Below the pieces are notes generated by a model, which searched no databases, was not told the DNA's origin, and saw only the letters and a program-made list of their open reading frames with translations. From positions 1 to 57,944 of the IMG/VR virus record IMGVR_UViG_3300032093_000154: DNA of 57,944 nt; one strand, written 5' to 3'. The first letter of the stretch is position 1. Each line of letters begins with the position of its first letter. The position numbers and the translations under genes are program-made. Source of the DNA: a virus. Shown here in pieces: positions 47,535 through 55,258 of this stretch.

Positions 47535-50500
47535 TTATATTTTATTTAATCCTACTCTTAATTTTATTCCTGAAGGTACAAAATCGGCAACATAACGAAT
47601 ATAATTACCGACTGTATCTGCCGATGATGCCCAAGACTGCCAAGTATTCCCATCTGTTGAATACTCCCATGTTCCTGAAGATGAGGTTGATACCGTATCA
47701 TAAAATACAATATTGTTATTTGTTGAATTATATAATCTTAATTTAAGATCGGGAATATTACCATTCCATAAGGAATCTTGTCTCCACGCAAATATTCTAT
47801 TATTTAAATTTGTTTTAGCGACGGATGGACTGTAATGAGAATCAGTTCTATCATCTTCATATAATAAACTAAACCCATATATTCTATTCACTAAGCAAGT
47901 ATTGCCAGCAACTTTATATGAAAATCTAAATTGTATTGTTATGTCATCTAAAACACCTTCACAGATTATATCATTATTTAAATCCTCAACTGAAGTAAAC
48001 GTTGTCCAAGATCCTGAATTATCATCAATTCCTGTAGTTCTATAATCAATAACAATTGGTTCTGGTGGTAATGCAAATGGGTAACTTCCATACTCTTTAA
48101 GAGTATTAACAAATAACCCTGTAATTGAAATTACGTTTGGTAAAGTATATTTTGGGCTAATAAAAACATTATTAGATGTGTCAACATATTTTGCCTCACA
48201 AGATAATGGTACGGAATATAGGTTATTTTGTATGGTATTTAAAGGTCTACATAAATGTAAAACACCATTACAAACAGACCCAAAGAATCCAGTTCCTAAT
48301 GTGTCAGGATATTTAGGTGCATTAGCGTTTGATGTATTTCCTTGTAGTTGACCTCCATTAAATAAAAATGCCAAATCAAATGAATTTTCATATGCTAAAT
48401 TATTATAAGTTTCTCTACCATAAAAGGTACTCACCAATGTTGGTTGTTGTAAGTTTGTTCTATATCCTGTTATATAACTTTTTGCCGTTGTTGATGTGTT
48501 TAAAACAATTAATCTATCAATTTCAGGCATATAATATACTCTACCTACGTTTCCTGCCGCAGCATAAGTGGTTGTTGACCCTGGAGGAACCTCAGACATT
48601 ACACTAAATGAAAGTGTTGCCTCGTTTGAGAAAGATTCTATTGGTGATTGAATAACACCTGAACCGTCCATATAAAACGACTCAACTCCTTGAGCACTTC
48701 CTGATTGCATTGTTGATATTGTAAATTTACCTGTTGAATATGTATTTGGGGCAGATCCTGTGGTATCAAGAACTGCGTTTGTGCTTTCAATTAATTGACT
48801 AAAAGTGTTAAATTTAATACGACCACTACTATCACCAATTTGATTTATTGTTGGACTTTTAATATTAAATCTTGCTATTCTTCCTGTACTATTAATTACA
48901 TAAAGATATTGAGTATTTGCACTTATTACACCTGTAATATAATTATCTTTTATTGTGTTTGTAAAAGTGGCAACATAGTTAGGGCCTCTAGCGACAGTAT
49001 AGTTACAATCTTCTAATTCATACATACCTTTAGATAATGCAGCGTAATTGAAAACAGGAGTTACAATTGAGGTTGGGGATATTGTAAAATCTTGTTTTGC
49101 AAGTCCTTGTATCATAAAAGGCCCGGTGCCTGTTCTATACGTAAATAATTTTAGTTCCTCAATAACGTAAGGAGTTCCTGTGGAAAAAACACCGGCAGAA
49201 CTATTTAATGAGATCCTTTGTGATATATAGTCTGTGGTTGTTATAAAATTAGGATCTCTTGTTCCTCCCGTTGTTTCAACACAAACGATTCCATTATCTA
49301 TTGCCGTATTAGATGTTGTTAAATATAACCTATCTTCACTAGGACTTAATGCCATTGCATTATTTGAATAACTTACAGCGTTTGCTGCGGAAGTTAAATT
49401 AAATAAAAAATTTGGATCCGCGGTTAATGTATTGATATTTCTTTTAGTTGTGGTAAATTGATTTGTGTTAATATAAATATTATTTGACGAATCAACCACC
49501 ATTGAATATGGTTGTACAGCAGAAGGTGATGCCGATGTAATAATGGCGTTACCCGTTGAGGATAATTCAGTTAAATGTATATTACTTGACCCCTTCCAAC
49601 TACCAAATGAACCACCCGCAATAATTGTATTTGTAGAAGATTTATAATGAATCGTAAAAACTACACCATCAAAAGCATTAGACGAACCAGCCGCACCAAC
49701 AACAAAAGTGGAATCAGTACCACCTGTTTTTAAAATTTTTGCAATGTATCTTGAGTTATTTGCCACCGCACCAACTTGAGTAAAGTTACCACCAATATAG
49801 ACATCATTATTATTATCAACAGCAATTGTATTAACATTTGTGTTTGGACTATTTGTTGTTGAATAACTAACATCCCTAGTTCCACCTGTTGTGAGTTTTG
49901 CTAAATATGGTGAAGAAACCCCACTGTAAGTTGTAAAAGCACCTCCCACCCATAAGGATCCGGTAGAGTCAAATTGAATATCATAAACAGTACTATTAAA
50001 ACCTGAAGTATTGTCAAATGAGGTATCTTTAGTACCATCAGTATTTAATTTTATTATTCGGTTATTTGTCTGTCCACTATATTGAGTGAAATCACCACCA
50101 ACATATAATTTACCGGATGAGTCAAATTTAATCACCCTAACTGTTGAATTAAATCCTGATGTGCTAAATGAAGTGTCTATGGTTCCGTTTGAATTTAATC
50201 TGGCAATCCTATTAGTACTAACTCCATTGTATGTTGTAAAATCTCCTCCGATATAAATTTTCCCTGAATTATCAACCCTTACACAATGTATTGCTCCATT
50301 TGAAACTGAAGGTGTTGTCATGTTTGTATAACCACTAATTCTATACCATTGAGTGATTTGAGACGGGTCATTTGATCCAAATCCAATCCTTGATCCTACG
50401 GCAATCCTATTACTAATCCAATCAGTACTTGTCCCTGTAACTGAAGTCCCGTTTACTTGAACTGTGCCTCCTGTGTAATAATTTAAACTTGCTTTTATTG

Positions 50501-50879
50501 CGTGTTGAATTCTAAGGTTGGAACTATCTAAGTTTGCGCAAGAAATTGCACCAACATAACTGTAAGTGAAATTTGATTTATCAAATTCATACATTGCAAT
50601 GTCTGTTGTTGCGACCGAAGCATCAAAACCCTTTAGTGCGAATAACCATTGAGTATTTCCGGTATATGGTATTACGTCTATATCTCCCCAGTTATTAACA
50701 CCTGTATCTTGTGTTATATCTCTAAATGTTGTTGGATTTGGTGAAATATAATAATCACTTGTTGTTGCACCCGTAAATTTATATATATCAGGGCCTAAAA
50801 CTGTTTTTGTTGAGTTATAATTATTATAATCAACAACATCAGCACTATAAGCATCAAACTCTATTAAATTTTTAGCCAT
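47535..50879 (-). CDS. Fibre protein with inserted DUF5122 (delta-60) beta-propeller, 1114 aa
   Basis: Residues about 1-185 and 551-1114 match the 721-aa paralogue, while about 187-550 are extra. The insert holds repeated blades of the form VRVDNSGKIYIGGDFTTYNG, FDSSGKLYVGGDFTQYSG, FDSTGSLWVGGAFTTYSG and VDNNNDVYIGGNFTQVGA, with linking N-x-D-G-T-x-D-T-S-F segments; this is the DUF5122 / delta-60 repeat, a beta-propeller found in secreted bacterial proteins. At least six blades or part-blades can be counted. The C-terminal part carries the W-R-Q-D-S and SSADTVGNYIRYV signature of the family. It starts four bases after the 583-aa gene. A binding platform for host surface polymers is the likely purpose (inference). 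Confidence 0.85.
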   Translation of the reverse strand: MAKNLIEFDAYSADVVDYNNYNSTKTVLGPDIYKFTGATTSDYYISPNPTTFRDITQDTGVNNWGDIDVIPYTGNTQWLFALKGFDASVATTDIAMYEFDKSNFTYSYVGAISCANLDSSNLRIQHAIKASLNYYTGGTVQVNGTSVTGTSTDWISNRIAVGSRIGFGSNDPSQITQWYRISGYTNMTTPSVSNGAIHCVRVDNSGKIYIGGDFTTYNGVSTNRIARLNSNGTIDTSFSTSGFNSTVRVIKFDSSGKLYVGGDFTQYSGQTNNRIIKLNTDGTKDTSFDNTSGFNSTVYDIQFDSTGSLWVGGAFTTYSGVSSPYLAKLTTGGTRDVSYSTTNSPNTNVNTIAVDNNNDVYIGGNFTQVGAVANNSRYIAKILKTGGTDSTFVVGAAGSSNAFDGVVFTIHYKSSTNTIIAGGSFGSWKGSSNIHLTELSSTGNAIITSASPSAVQPYSMVVDSSNNIYINTNQFTTTKRNINTLTADPNFLFNLTSAANAVSYSNNAMALSPSEDRLYLTTSNTAIDNGIVCVETTGGTRDPNFITTTDYISQRISLNSSAGVFSTGTPYVIEELKLFTYRTGTGPFMIQGLAKQDFTISPTSIVTPVFNYAALSKGMYELEDCNYTVARGPNYVATFTNTIKDNYITGVISANTQYLYVINSTGRIARFNIKSPTINQIGDSSGRIKFNTFSQLIESTNAVLDTTGSAPNTYSTGKFTISTMQSGSAQGVESFYMDGSGVIQSPIESFSNEATLSFSVMSEVPPGSTTTYAAAGNVGRVYYMPEIDRLIVLNTSTTAKSYITGYRTNLQQPTLVSTFYGRETYNNLAYENSFDLAFLFNGGQLQGNTSNANAPKYPDTLGTGFFGSVCNGVLHLCRPLNTIQNNLYSVPLSCEAKYVDTSNNVFISPKYTLPNVISITGLFVNTLKEYGSYPFALPPEPIVIDYRTTGIDDNSGSWTTFTSVEDLNNDIICEGVLDDITIQFRFSYKVAGNTCLVNRIYGFSLLYEDDRTDSHYSPSVAKTNLNNRIFAWRQDSLWNGNIPDLKLRLYNSTNNNIVFYDTVSTSSSGTWEYSTDGNTWQSWASSADTVGNYIRYVADFVPSGIKLRVGLNKI
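49230..50321 (-). repeat. DUF5122 propeller insertion within the fibre gene
   Basis: These bases encode residues about 187-550, the part absent from the neighbouring paralogue. The repeat unit is about 45-50 codons, marked each time by a hydrophobic-hydrophobic-G-G-x-F-T triplet. Flanking shared blocks on both sides make this a clean domain insertion (or loss in the other copy). Confidence 0.8.
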
Positions 50880-50882
50880 ATC

Positions 50883-52634
50883 TTATGTTTTTATAACATT
50901 AATTGTTAAATTTATTTTTGTTACGGTTGATGCCGATAAAACATTAAAAGCAACTATATCACCAACCGAAAAATTAGTTGTCCATCCACTTAAAGTGGTG
51001 TCTTGATTAATTTGTTGAGAACTTAATGAAGGATAGTTTCCTCCTGTTATTGAATCTGCAACTGTAGGTGGAAAATTACCATAAGAATCTTTCCATATAT
51101 CAACAGAAGTGGATCCAGACTGATCCCCAATTATTACCCATCCTGTAATATATCCATTATAAGGTAAAGATAAATAATTCTTCAACCCTGTTGTAATAAC
51201 AGACCCACCACCATCTATCGTTATACCAAAAGATCCTAGAGTGACGCCTGTAGATGTAAAACCACTTACATTAAATGTACCTCCCGTATTATTTGTAAAA
51301 ATCGCAGTTCCATTTGAATACGTACCACCCGTAACAAATACATCAACACCTGACGTTCCACCTGTTGTAAAACCTGTAACAGTAAATGTGCCTCCAGTAT
51401 TATTAGTAAAAATCGCAGTACCACCTGAATACGTTCCTCCTGTTACAAAAACATCCAAAGGTAAATTTTGATATGTTGTTGCAGATATTGTTGTCGCAGT
51501 TAAACCTTGGGTGAAAATTGTATTACCGGTTACTGTACCACCACTTAAAGGTAAATATTCACCACTAATGACTGATGTTGATCCTGTTGTTAATCCTGTT
51601 ACGTCAAAAGTACCCCCTGTTATGTTTGTAAAAGTTATTGTTCCTGCAGAATAAGTCCCTCCTGTTACAAATACATCAGTTCCTCCCGTGTAAAATCCTG
51701 AAACATTAAATGTCCCTCCCGTATTATTTGTAAATATTGCAGTTCCTGATGAATATGTTCCTCCTGTTACAAATACATCAGTCCCAGATGTTCCGCCTGT
51801 TGTAAATCCACTAACATTAAATGTTCCGCCTGTATTGTTTGTAAAAGTTGCGATTCCCGTTGAATTGTTATATGTCCCACCAGTTACATAAACATCTGTA
51901 AAACCTGTTATGGTTATTGTACCTCCTGTTGAATTTAAAGATAATGTCCCCGTGTTATAATTAAATGTACCCCCAGTAATGGAATCACCACCGCTACCAC
52001 CTGAAATACCTGTTATATTTACTGTACCTCCCGTTATGTTAACTAACGTGAGTGTACCCATACTATAGGATCCTCCCGTTATTGAAAGATTATTTCCATA
52101 ATATTTTTTCCAAACAGCATTAGGTCTAGTTACTCCACTAACACCATCAATAGTATTTGCAGTCCAACCACTAATAAATGCAATACCTTCAGGTGAATTT
52201 GCCTTTACTGTTGTACCAAAATCTGATATTACAACTGTTGACCCACCAACACCTGTTGCTCCTGTGGCTGAATTCCATAAAGACTCATAGTTATCAATGT
52301 TGTATTGATATACTTGATCCTCATTTTTTACATAAACCAACATACCAATTTTTCTTCTACCCGAAGAAATATTATCAGGACTTAAAGTTAGAGTGTCTAA
52401 TGAAAATGTCGTCCCACTACCCTTTGAAAACATTATAGGTATTGAATTACCTGAAAAATTAATTGCTCCGTATGTTGAGGGTGGTATTGTATAATATAAT
52501 TGATCAAGTGAATATACTTCCATGTATCCACCTGTAGATAGGGTACTAAAATTTGTACCAAAAGACTTATCTCTTGACACACTTTGTGTGCCAATTATTT
52601 GTATCGGTGTTATTGGATTCTTATATGGAAACAT
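50883..52634 (-). CDS. Tail fibre with seven Thr/Gly tandem repeats, 583 aa
   Basis: Residues about 1-180 form the base domain (NPITPIQIIGTQSVSRDKSF; later GWTANTIDGVSGVTRP). Residues about 180-465 are seven repeats of about 30-37 residues; five are nearly identical (DVFVTGGTYSSGTAIFTNNT then GGTFNVSGFTTGGTSG) and the first two are degenerate. A different module, LPLSGGTVTGNTIFTQGLTA, interrupts the array before the last two repeats; that module is common in phage fibres. The C-terminal 115 residues are a distinct domain (GYITGWVIIGDQSGS; ending TKINLTINVIKT) that resembles a beta-sandwich tip. The shape would be a long thin shaft with a terminal knob. It lies four bases upstream of the propeller fibre gene. 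Confidence 0.8.
   Translation of the reverse strand: MFPYKNPITPIQIIGTQSVSRDKSFGTNFSTLSTGGYMEVYSLDQLYYTIPPSTYGAINFSGNSIPIMFSKGSGTTFSLDTLTLSPDNISSGRRKIGMLVYVKNEDQVYQYNIDNYESLWNSATGATGVGGSTVVISDFGTTVKANSPEGIAFISGWTANTIDGVSGVTRPNAVWKKYYGNNLSITGGSYSMGTLTLVNITGGTVNITGISGGSGGDSITGGTFNYNTGTLSLNSTGGTITITGFTDVYVTGGTYNNSTGIATFTNNTGGTFNVSGFTTGGTSGTDVFVTGGTYSSGTAIFTNNTGGTFNVSGFYTGGTDVFVTGGTYSAGTITFTNITGGTFDVTGLTTGSTSVISGEYLPLSGGTVTGNTIFTQGLTATTISATTYQNLPLDVFVTGGTYSGGTAIFTNNTGGTFTVTGFTTGGTSGVDVFVTGGTYSNGTAIFTNNTGGTFNVSGFTSTGVTLGSFGITIDGGGSVITTGLKNYLSLPYNGYITGWVIIGDQSGSTSVDIWKDSYGNFPPTVADSITGGNYPSLSSQQINQDTTLSGWTTNFSVGDIVAFNVLSASTVTKINLTINVIKT
51241..52090 (-). repeat. Near-identical coding tandem repeats of about 105-115 bp
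   Basis: Five copies encode D-V-F-V-T-G-G-T-Y with only a few silent and missense differences, and two older copies lie at the 52000 end. The array is broken by a LPLSGG-type module around 51,470-51,590. High DNA identity makes copy-number change by slippage or unequal crossing-over likely. Confidence 0.8.
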
Positions 52635-52640
52635 ACATAA

Positions 52641-53849
52641 TTACGGGCTTACTACACTACCTCTAAAATAAATATCGTTTAATGTATTATCTAACAAGAA
52701 ATCATTAGATGGATACGTTGTATAAACTCTATAAGTAACAGGAGGTATTGTTGATCCTGTATATGTAAATGTGTTAACACTTATTGTTGGTTCGGTTAAA
52801 ACACTTGTAAAAATATTTGGATTTGATAAGCTAACATCAATTTCACTCTGATAATTAAAATTAGTTAAACCTATTGGGATTAACCAAGTATACCATGCGT
52901 TTGTTGATATCGTTCCAGCAGAGACCTGAACAGTTTCAAAATTGTATGAAACAATAGGATTACCAAATGAATCAACACCTCCTGTCACTTGTGGTACGTT
53001 TGATGTTATAATAGTTGGTAATTCACCATTTGTCCAACCAGAATAGTCAAGATATAAATTAAGTTCATTATCAAAATCAATAGCGTTTACGCTAGGTTGA
53101 GTTGTGTTTGAGAACCCAAAGAATTGAGGTGAACTATTTGAATACATATAATTCCCTATTGATGTGGATGCGGTCAATGGTTCAATTATTAGGTATGCAA
53201 ATCCTGTTGTTGGAGTTGAAGATGGAGTAACCGTAGGAGTGTTAGTTGGTGTATTTGTAGGTGTTAACGATATTGTAGGTGTTACGGAAATTGTTGGCGT
53301 ATTTGTAGGTGTGTTAGTTGGTGTTAATGATATCGTTGGTGTATTTGTAGGTGTTGTTGTTGGGGTTGGTGTAGGATCTGGACAACTATTTGAAATACAT
53401 AGACCACCAACCGTTATGGAAACTTGGTCAGGTAATGTTGGATTAGAACCACAAACATATATTGTCATATCTGCCGGAACCGGAATTTTTTCAATTAGTA
53501 CTCCATCACAATCCACATAGTAGAATGAACCTGTTGTCATGCCTGTGTTAACTGCGGTTATGCAATAACATAGATCTGTTGGTGTTGGAGTTGGTGTTGG
53601 AGTATATGTTGGTGTTGGAGTTGGAGTAACGGGACAAGAAAAAGGTTCAAAGTACTCACAACCCGTTGAATCAATTATTTTAACAATTATTGAAACCGCA
53701 CCATCCAATGGAGGAGGAGGGTTAAATGTAAATGTTGGAGGTATTGTTGTGGATCCTGTTACAAGATAACAATATGATAATGTTTGATCACAAACATATA
53801 CCGAATATGGAGGTGTTCCCGTTGCCCCTGTTATTTGTATTTCAGTCAT
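52641..53849 (-). CDS. Modular adhesin: YVC domain, two Thr/Pro linkers, CYC module, 402 aa
   Basis: Residues about 1-72 are a YVC domain (MTEIQITGATGTPPYSVYVC) like the 101-aa protein at 34983 and the 73-aa protein at 54964. A linker of VTPTPTPTYTPTPTPTPT follows (about 73-91), then a CYC module (CYCITAVNTGMTTGSFYYVD, about 93-160), then a long Thr/Pro/Asn linker of about 60 residues, then a C-terminal domain of about 180 residues with NNTQPSVNAIDFDNELN-like strands and an Ile/Trp-rich core. No cysteine in the last domain. The modules are joined like beads, as in secreted bacterial adhesins. It lies between two other (-) genes with gaps of two to six bases. Confidence 0.75.
   Translation of the reverse strand: MTEIQITGATGTPPYSVYVCDQTLSYCYLVTGSTTIPPTFTFNPPPPLDGAVSIIVKIIDSTGCEYFEPFSCPVTPTPTPTYTPTPTPTPTDLCYCITAVNTGMTTGSFYYVDCDGVLIEKIPVPADMTIYVCGSNPTLPDQVSITVGGLCISNSCPDPTPTPTTTPTNTPTISLTPTNTPTNTPTISVTPTISLTPTNTPTNTPTVTPSSTPTTGFAYLIIEPLTASTSIGNYMYSNSSPQFFGFSNTTQPSVNAIDFDNELNLYLDYSGWTNGELPTIITSNVPQVTGGVDSFGNPIVSYNFETVQVSAGTISTNAWYTWLIPIGLTNFNYQSEIDVSLSNPNIFTSVLTEPTISVNTFTYTGSTIPPVTYRVYTTYPSNDFLLDNTLNDIYFRGSVVSP
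53211..53378 (-). repeat. Thr/Pro/Asn-encoding low-complexity linker
   Basis: The coding strand repeats T-P-T-N-T-P-T-I-S-L/V units, with an 18-24 base period, for about 55 codons. Shorter related tracts occur at about 53580-53640, 54100-54165, 54480-54700, 40750-40800 and 42430-42590 in other adhesin genes, so the same linker type is used by four genes on both strands. Confidence 0.75.
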
Positions 53850-53851
53850 TA

Positions 53852-54961
53852 TTACATTATAATACTTTCAGTTGATGAAGGAGTTGGAGTGTTTGTTGGA
53901 GTTACCGTTGGAGTAACACAAGGGCAATCAATAAATACAACATTGATTGAATTACCAACAGGAACCGTATTTGATTTTACGGTTATTGTAGATCCTCCGT
54001 TTATGTTTACGATCTGACCTAAATTTGTTGTACAATTTGTAATACCGAATGTATTTGCACTAAATAATAAATTCGTTACTTGGTATTCACAACAAACTTG
54101 TGGTGTTGGTGATGGTGTTAGTGTTGGTGTTGGAGTAACAGTTGGTGTAGGGGTTGGAGTTGTCGTTGGAACGCAAGTACTACATCCACCATCTACCTCA
54201 AGACCAAGTTCACTATTTAATGTGATACTTTCAACACCACTAATTGTATCTATATTTCCAATATATACAACACAAACGTTTATCTCATTAATTGTTGCGT
54301 CATATACCATACCAATAGTTGGAGTCCCACCTGTTGGATTTAAAACAACATCACTTGTTGAATATACATACCCATTCGCACAATCTCTAAATTGTTTACT
54401 TGTTGCACATCTAATATAATCATCCAATGTGTTAAAAGTAGCAATACCTGTATAATTACAAGGTCTGGTAACTTCAGGGGATGGTGTTGGGGTTTGAGTT
54501 GCCGTTGGTGTTGGGGTTGGAGTATATGTCAAACCACTTACCGCAATTCCTCTACCACCACAAGGAGATGTTGGAGTTGGGGTTGGAGTTAAAGTTGATG
54601 TGGGTGTAACAGTAGGTGTTGGTGATGGTGTGACTGGTACATCACAATCAAATATTGCATCAAAATCCACATTACAAGGTGGTGTAGGTGATGGTGTTGG
54701 TGAAGGACAAGGGCCAACATTAAAGAAGTCCTCACAAAGATCTGGACAAACTGACAAACAAGGTGATTTACCAAACAATAAACAAGTTGGATCACCTAAT
54801 GAAGTTGCCAAACACCATCTTGTTTGTCCTGTTGAATAATATAATGTATATGTGTCCCCTGTATAATAGTCATAACCATCATAAGTTCCCGCGGAAAAAT
54901 AACCACCATCATAGTTGGTTCCCGTCCCACTAATACAATATTCTGTTGCGCAAGTTAACAT
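53852..54961 (-). CDS. Modular Cys-rich adhesin with repeated Thr/Pro linkers, 369 aa
   Basis: The N-terminal domain (about 1-85) begins MLTCATEYCISGTGTNYDGG and has eight or more Cys, including CLLFGKSPCLSVCPDLCEDF. Three Thr/Pro linkers (PSPTPSPTPPC; VTPSPTPTVTPTSTLTPTPT; VTPTPTLTPSPTP) separate further small domains; the last holds a Cys module CCEYQVTNLLFSANTFGITN similar to the CYC modules in two other genes. There is a middle domain of about 95 residues (CNYTGIATFNTLDDYIRCAT). The protein ends STESIIM. It starts two bases after the 73-aa gene. Disulfide-rich, extended structure suggests an exposed fibre or adhesin; the number of cysteines is remarkable for a protein folded in the cytoplasm. 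Confidence 0.75.
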   Translation of the reverse strand: MLTCATEYCISGTGTNYDGGYFSAGTYDGYDYYTGDTYTLYYSTGQTRWCLATSLGDPTCLLFGKSPCLSVCPDLCEDFFNVGPCPSPTPSPTPPCNVDFDAIFDCDVPVTPSPTPTVTPTSTLTPTPTPTSPCGGRGIAVSGLTYTPTPTPTATQTPTPSPEVTRPCNYTGIATFNTLDDYIRCATSKQFRDCANGYVYSTSDVVLNPTGGTPTIGMVYDATINEINVCVVYIGNIDTISGVESITLNSELGLEVDGGCSTCVPTTTPTPTPTVTPTPTLTPSPTPQVCCEYQVTNLLFSANTFGITNCTTNLGQIVNINGGSTITVKSNTVPVGNSINVVFIDCPCVTPTVTPTNTPTPSSTESIIM

Positions 54962-54963
54962 AT

Positions 54964-55185
54964 TTATACGGTTACTGTATCAAAAATTATACATTCATCA
55001 TCATCCACCACTTTAACAACAAAATCAGTCAGGGTTAAATATACTGGGGGAATCTCAAATGTGTAAGGTAAATCACCACTTGTAATTGTTGAAACGTAGA
55101 TACAAGTTGTTAGTCCTGTATTACAAACGTATACATCAAATGGTGTTGAACCTGAAATATTGGTTATTGTGATATCTGTTGGCAT
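54964..55185 (-). CDS. Small YVC-type beta-domain protein, 73 aa
   Basis: One complete YVC domain and nothing else: ITNISGSTPFDVYVCNTGLT, a second Cys in TTCIYVST, a PYTFEIPPVY strand and VVKVVDDDECIIFD at the end. It is the first gene of the (-) bank and is paralogous to the N-terminal domain of the 402-aa adhesin and to the 101-aa protein at 34983. Its upstream region holds a TATTTAT motif six bases from the start codon. It might be a minimal fibre adaptor, or a remnant from which larger adhesins were built. No function is known. Confidence 0.7.
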   Translation of the reverse strand: MPTDITITNISGSTPFDVYVCNTGLTTCIYVSTITSGDLPYTFEIPPVYLTLTDFVVKVVDDDECIIFDTVTV

Positions 55186-55190
55186 CTTAC

Positions 55191-55197
55191 ATAAATA
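55191..55197 (-). promoter_or_regulatory. TATTTAT motif heading the (-) fibre bank
   Basis: Read on the (-) strand, TATTTAT (with a G after it) lies five bases before the ATG at 55185, in the 73-base divergent gap. The position mirrors the motif before gp25 at 17502. All eight (-) genes follow without a comparable gap, so this could drive the whole bank. Confidence 0.5.
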
Positions 55198-55222
55198 TAA
55201 TGGAAGACAAAAACTTGTGAAG

Positions 55223-55251
55223 TTGATTAATTGATATTTTAAACTTATATT
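55223..55251 (+). promoter_or_regulatory. Sigma70-like promoter candidate for primase
   Basis: TTGATT (55223-55228) and TATATT (55246-55251) are separated by 17 bases, the same spacing and -10 as the ssb promoter at 10451. Initiation would fall near or at the ATG at 55259, giving a leaderless mRNA. The -35 has two mismatches to consensus, and the region is AT-rich. Confidence 0.4.
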
Positions 55252-55258
55252 ATGATAT

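Noticed and set aside
51241-52090. Tandem repeats considered as a CRISPR array or replication origin iterons
   Set aside because: They are in-frame coding repeats within a fibre gene, with unit length near 108 bp and near-identical whole units.
53164-53520. (+) frame of 118 codons rich in VGV repeats
   Set aside because: It is the antisense of the Thr/Pro linker of the real (-) gene; ACA/CCA codons read backward give Val/Gly. It lies entirely inside a well-supported gene.
54961-54968. TATAAATA on the (-) strand touching the start of the 369-aa gene
   Set aside because: The motif includes the A of that gene's own ATG and the stop of the preceding gene, so it cannot serve as promoter for that start; it is a by-product of GTA-TAA-ATATG.
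32758-55185. Diversity-generating retroelement or invertible fibre switch
   Set aside because: No reverse transcriptase, accessory protein or template repeat, and no serine or tyrosine recombinase, is present in the window. The only inverted repeat noted at the junction is a short imperfect hairpin.
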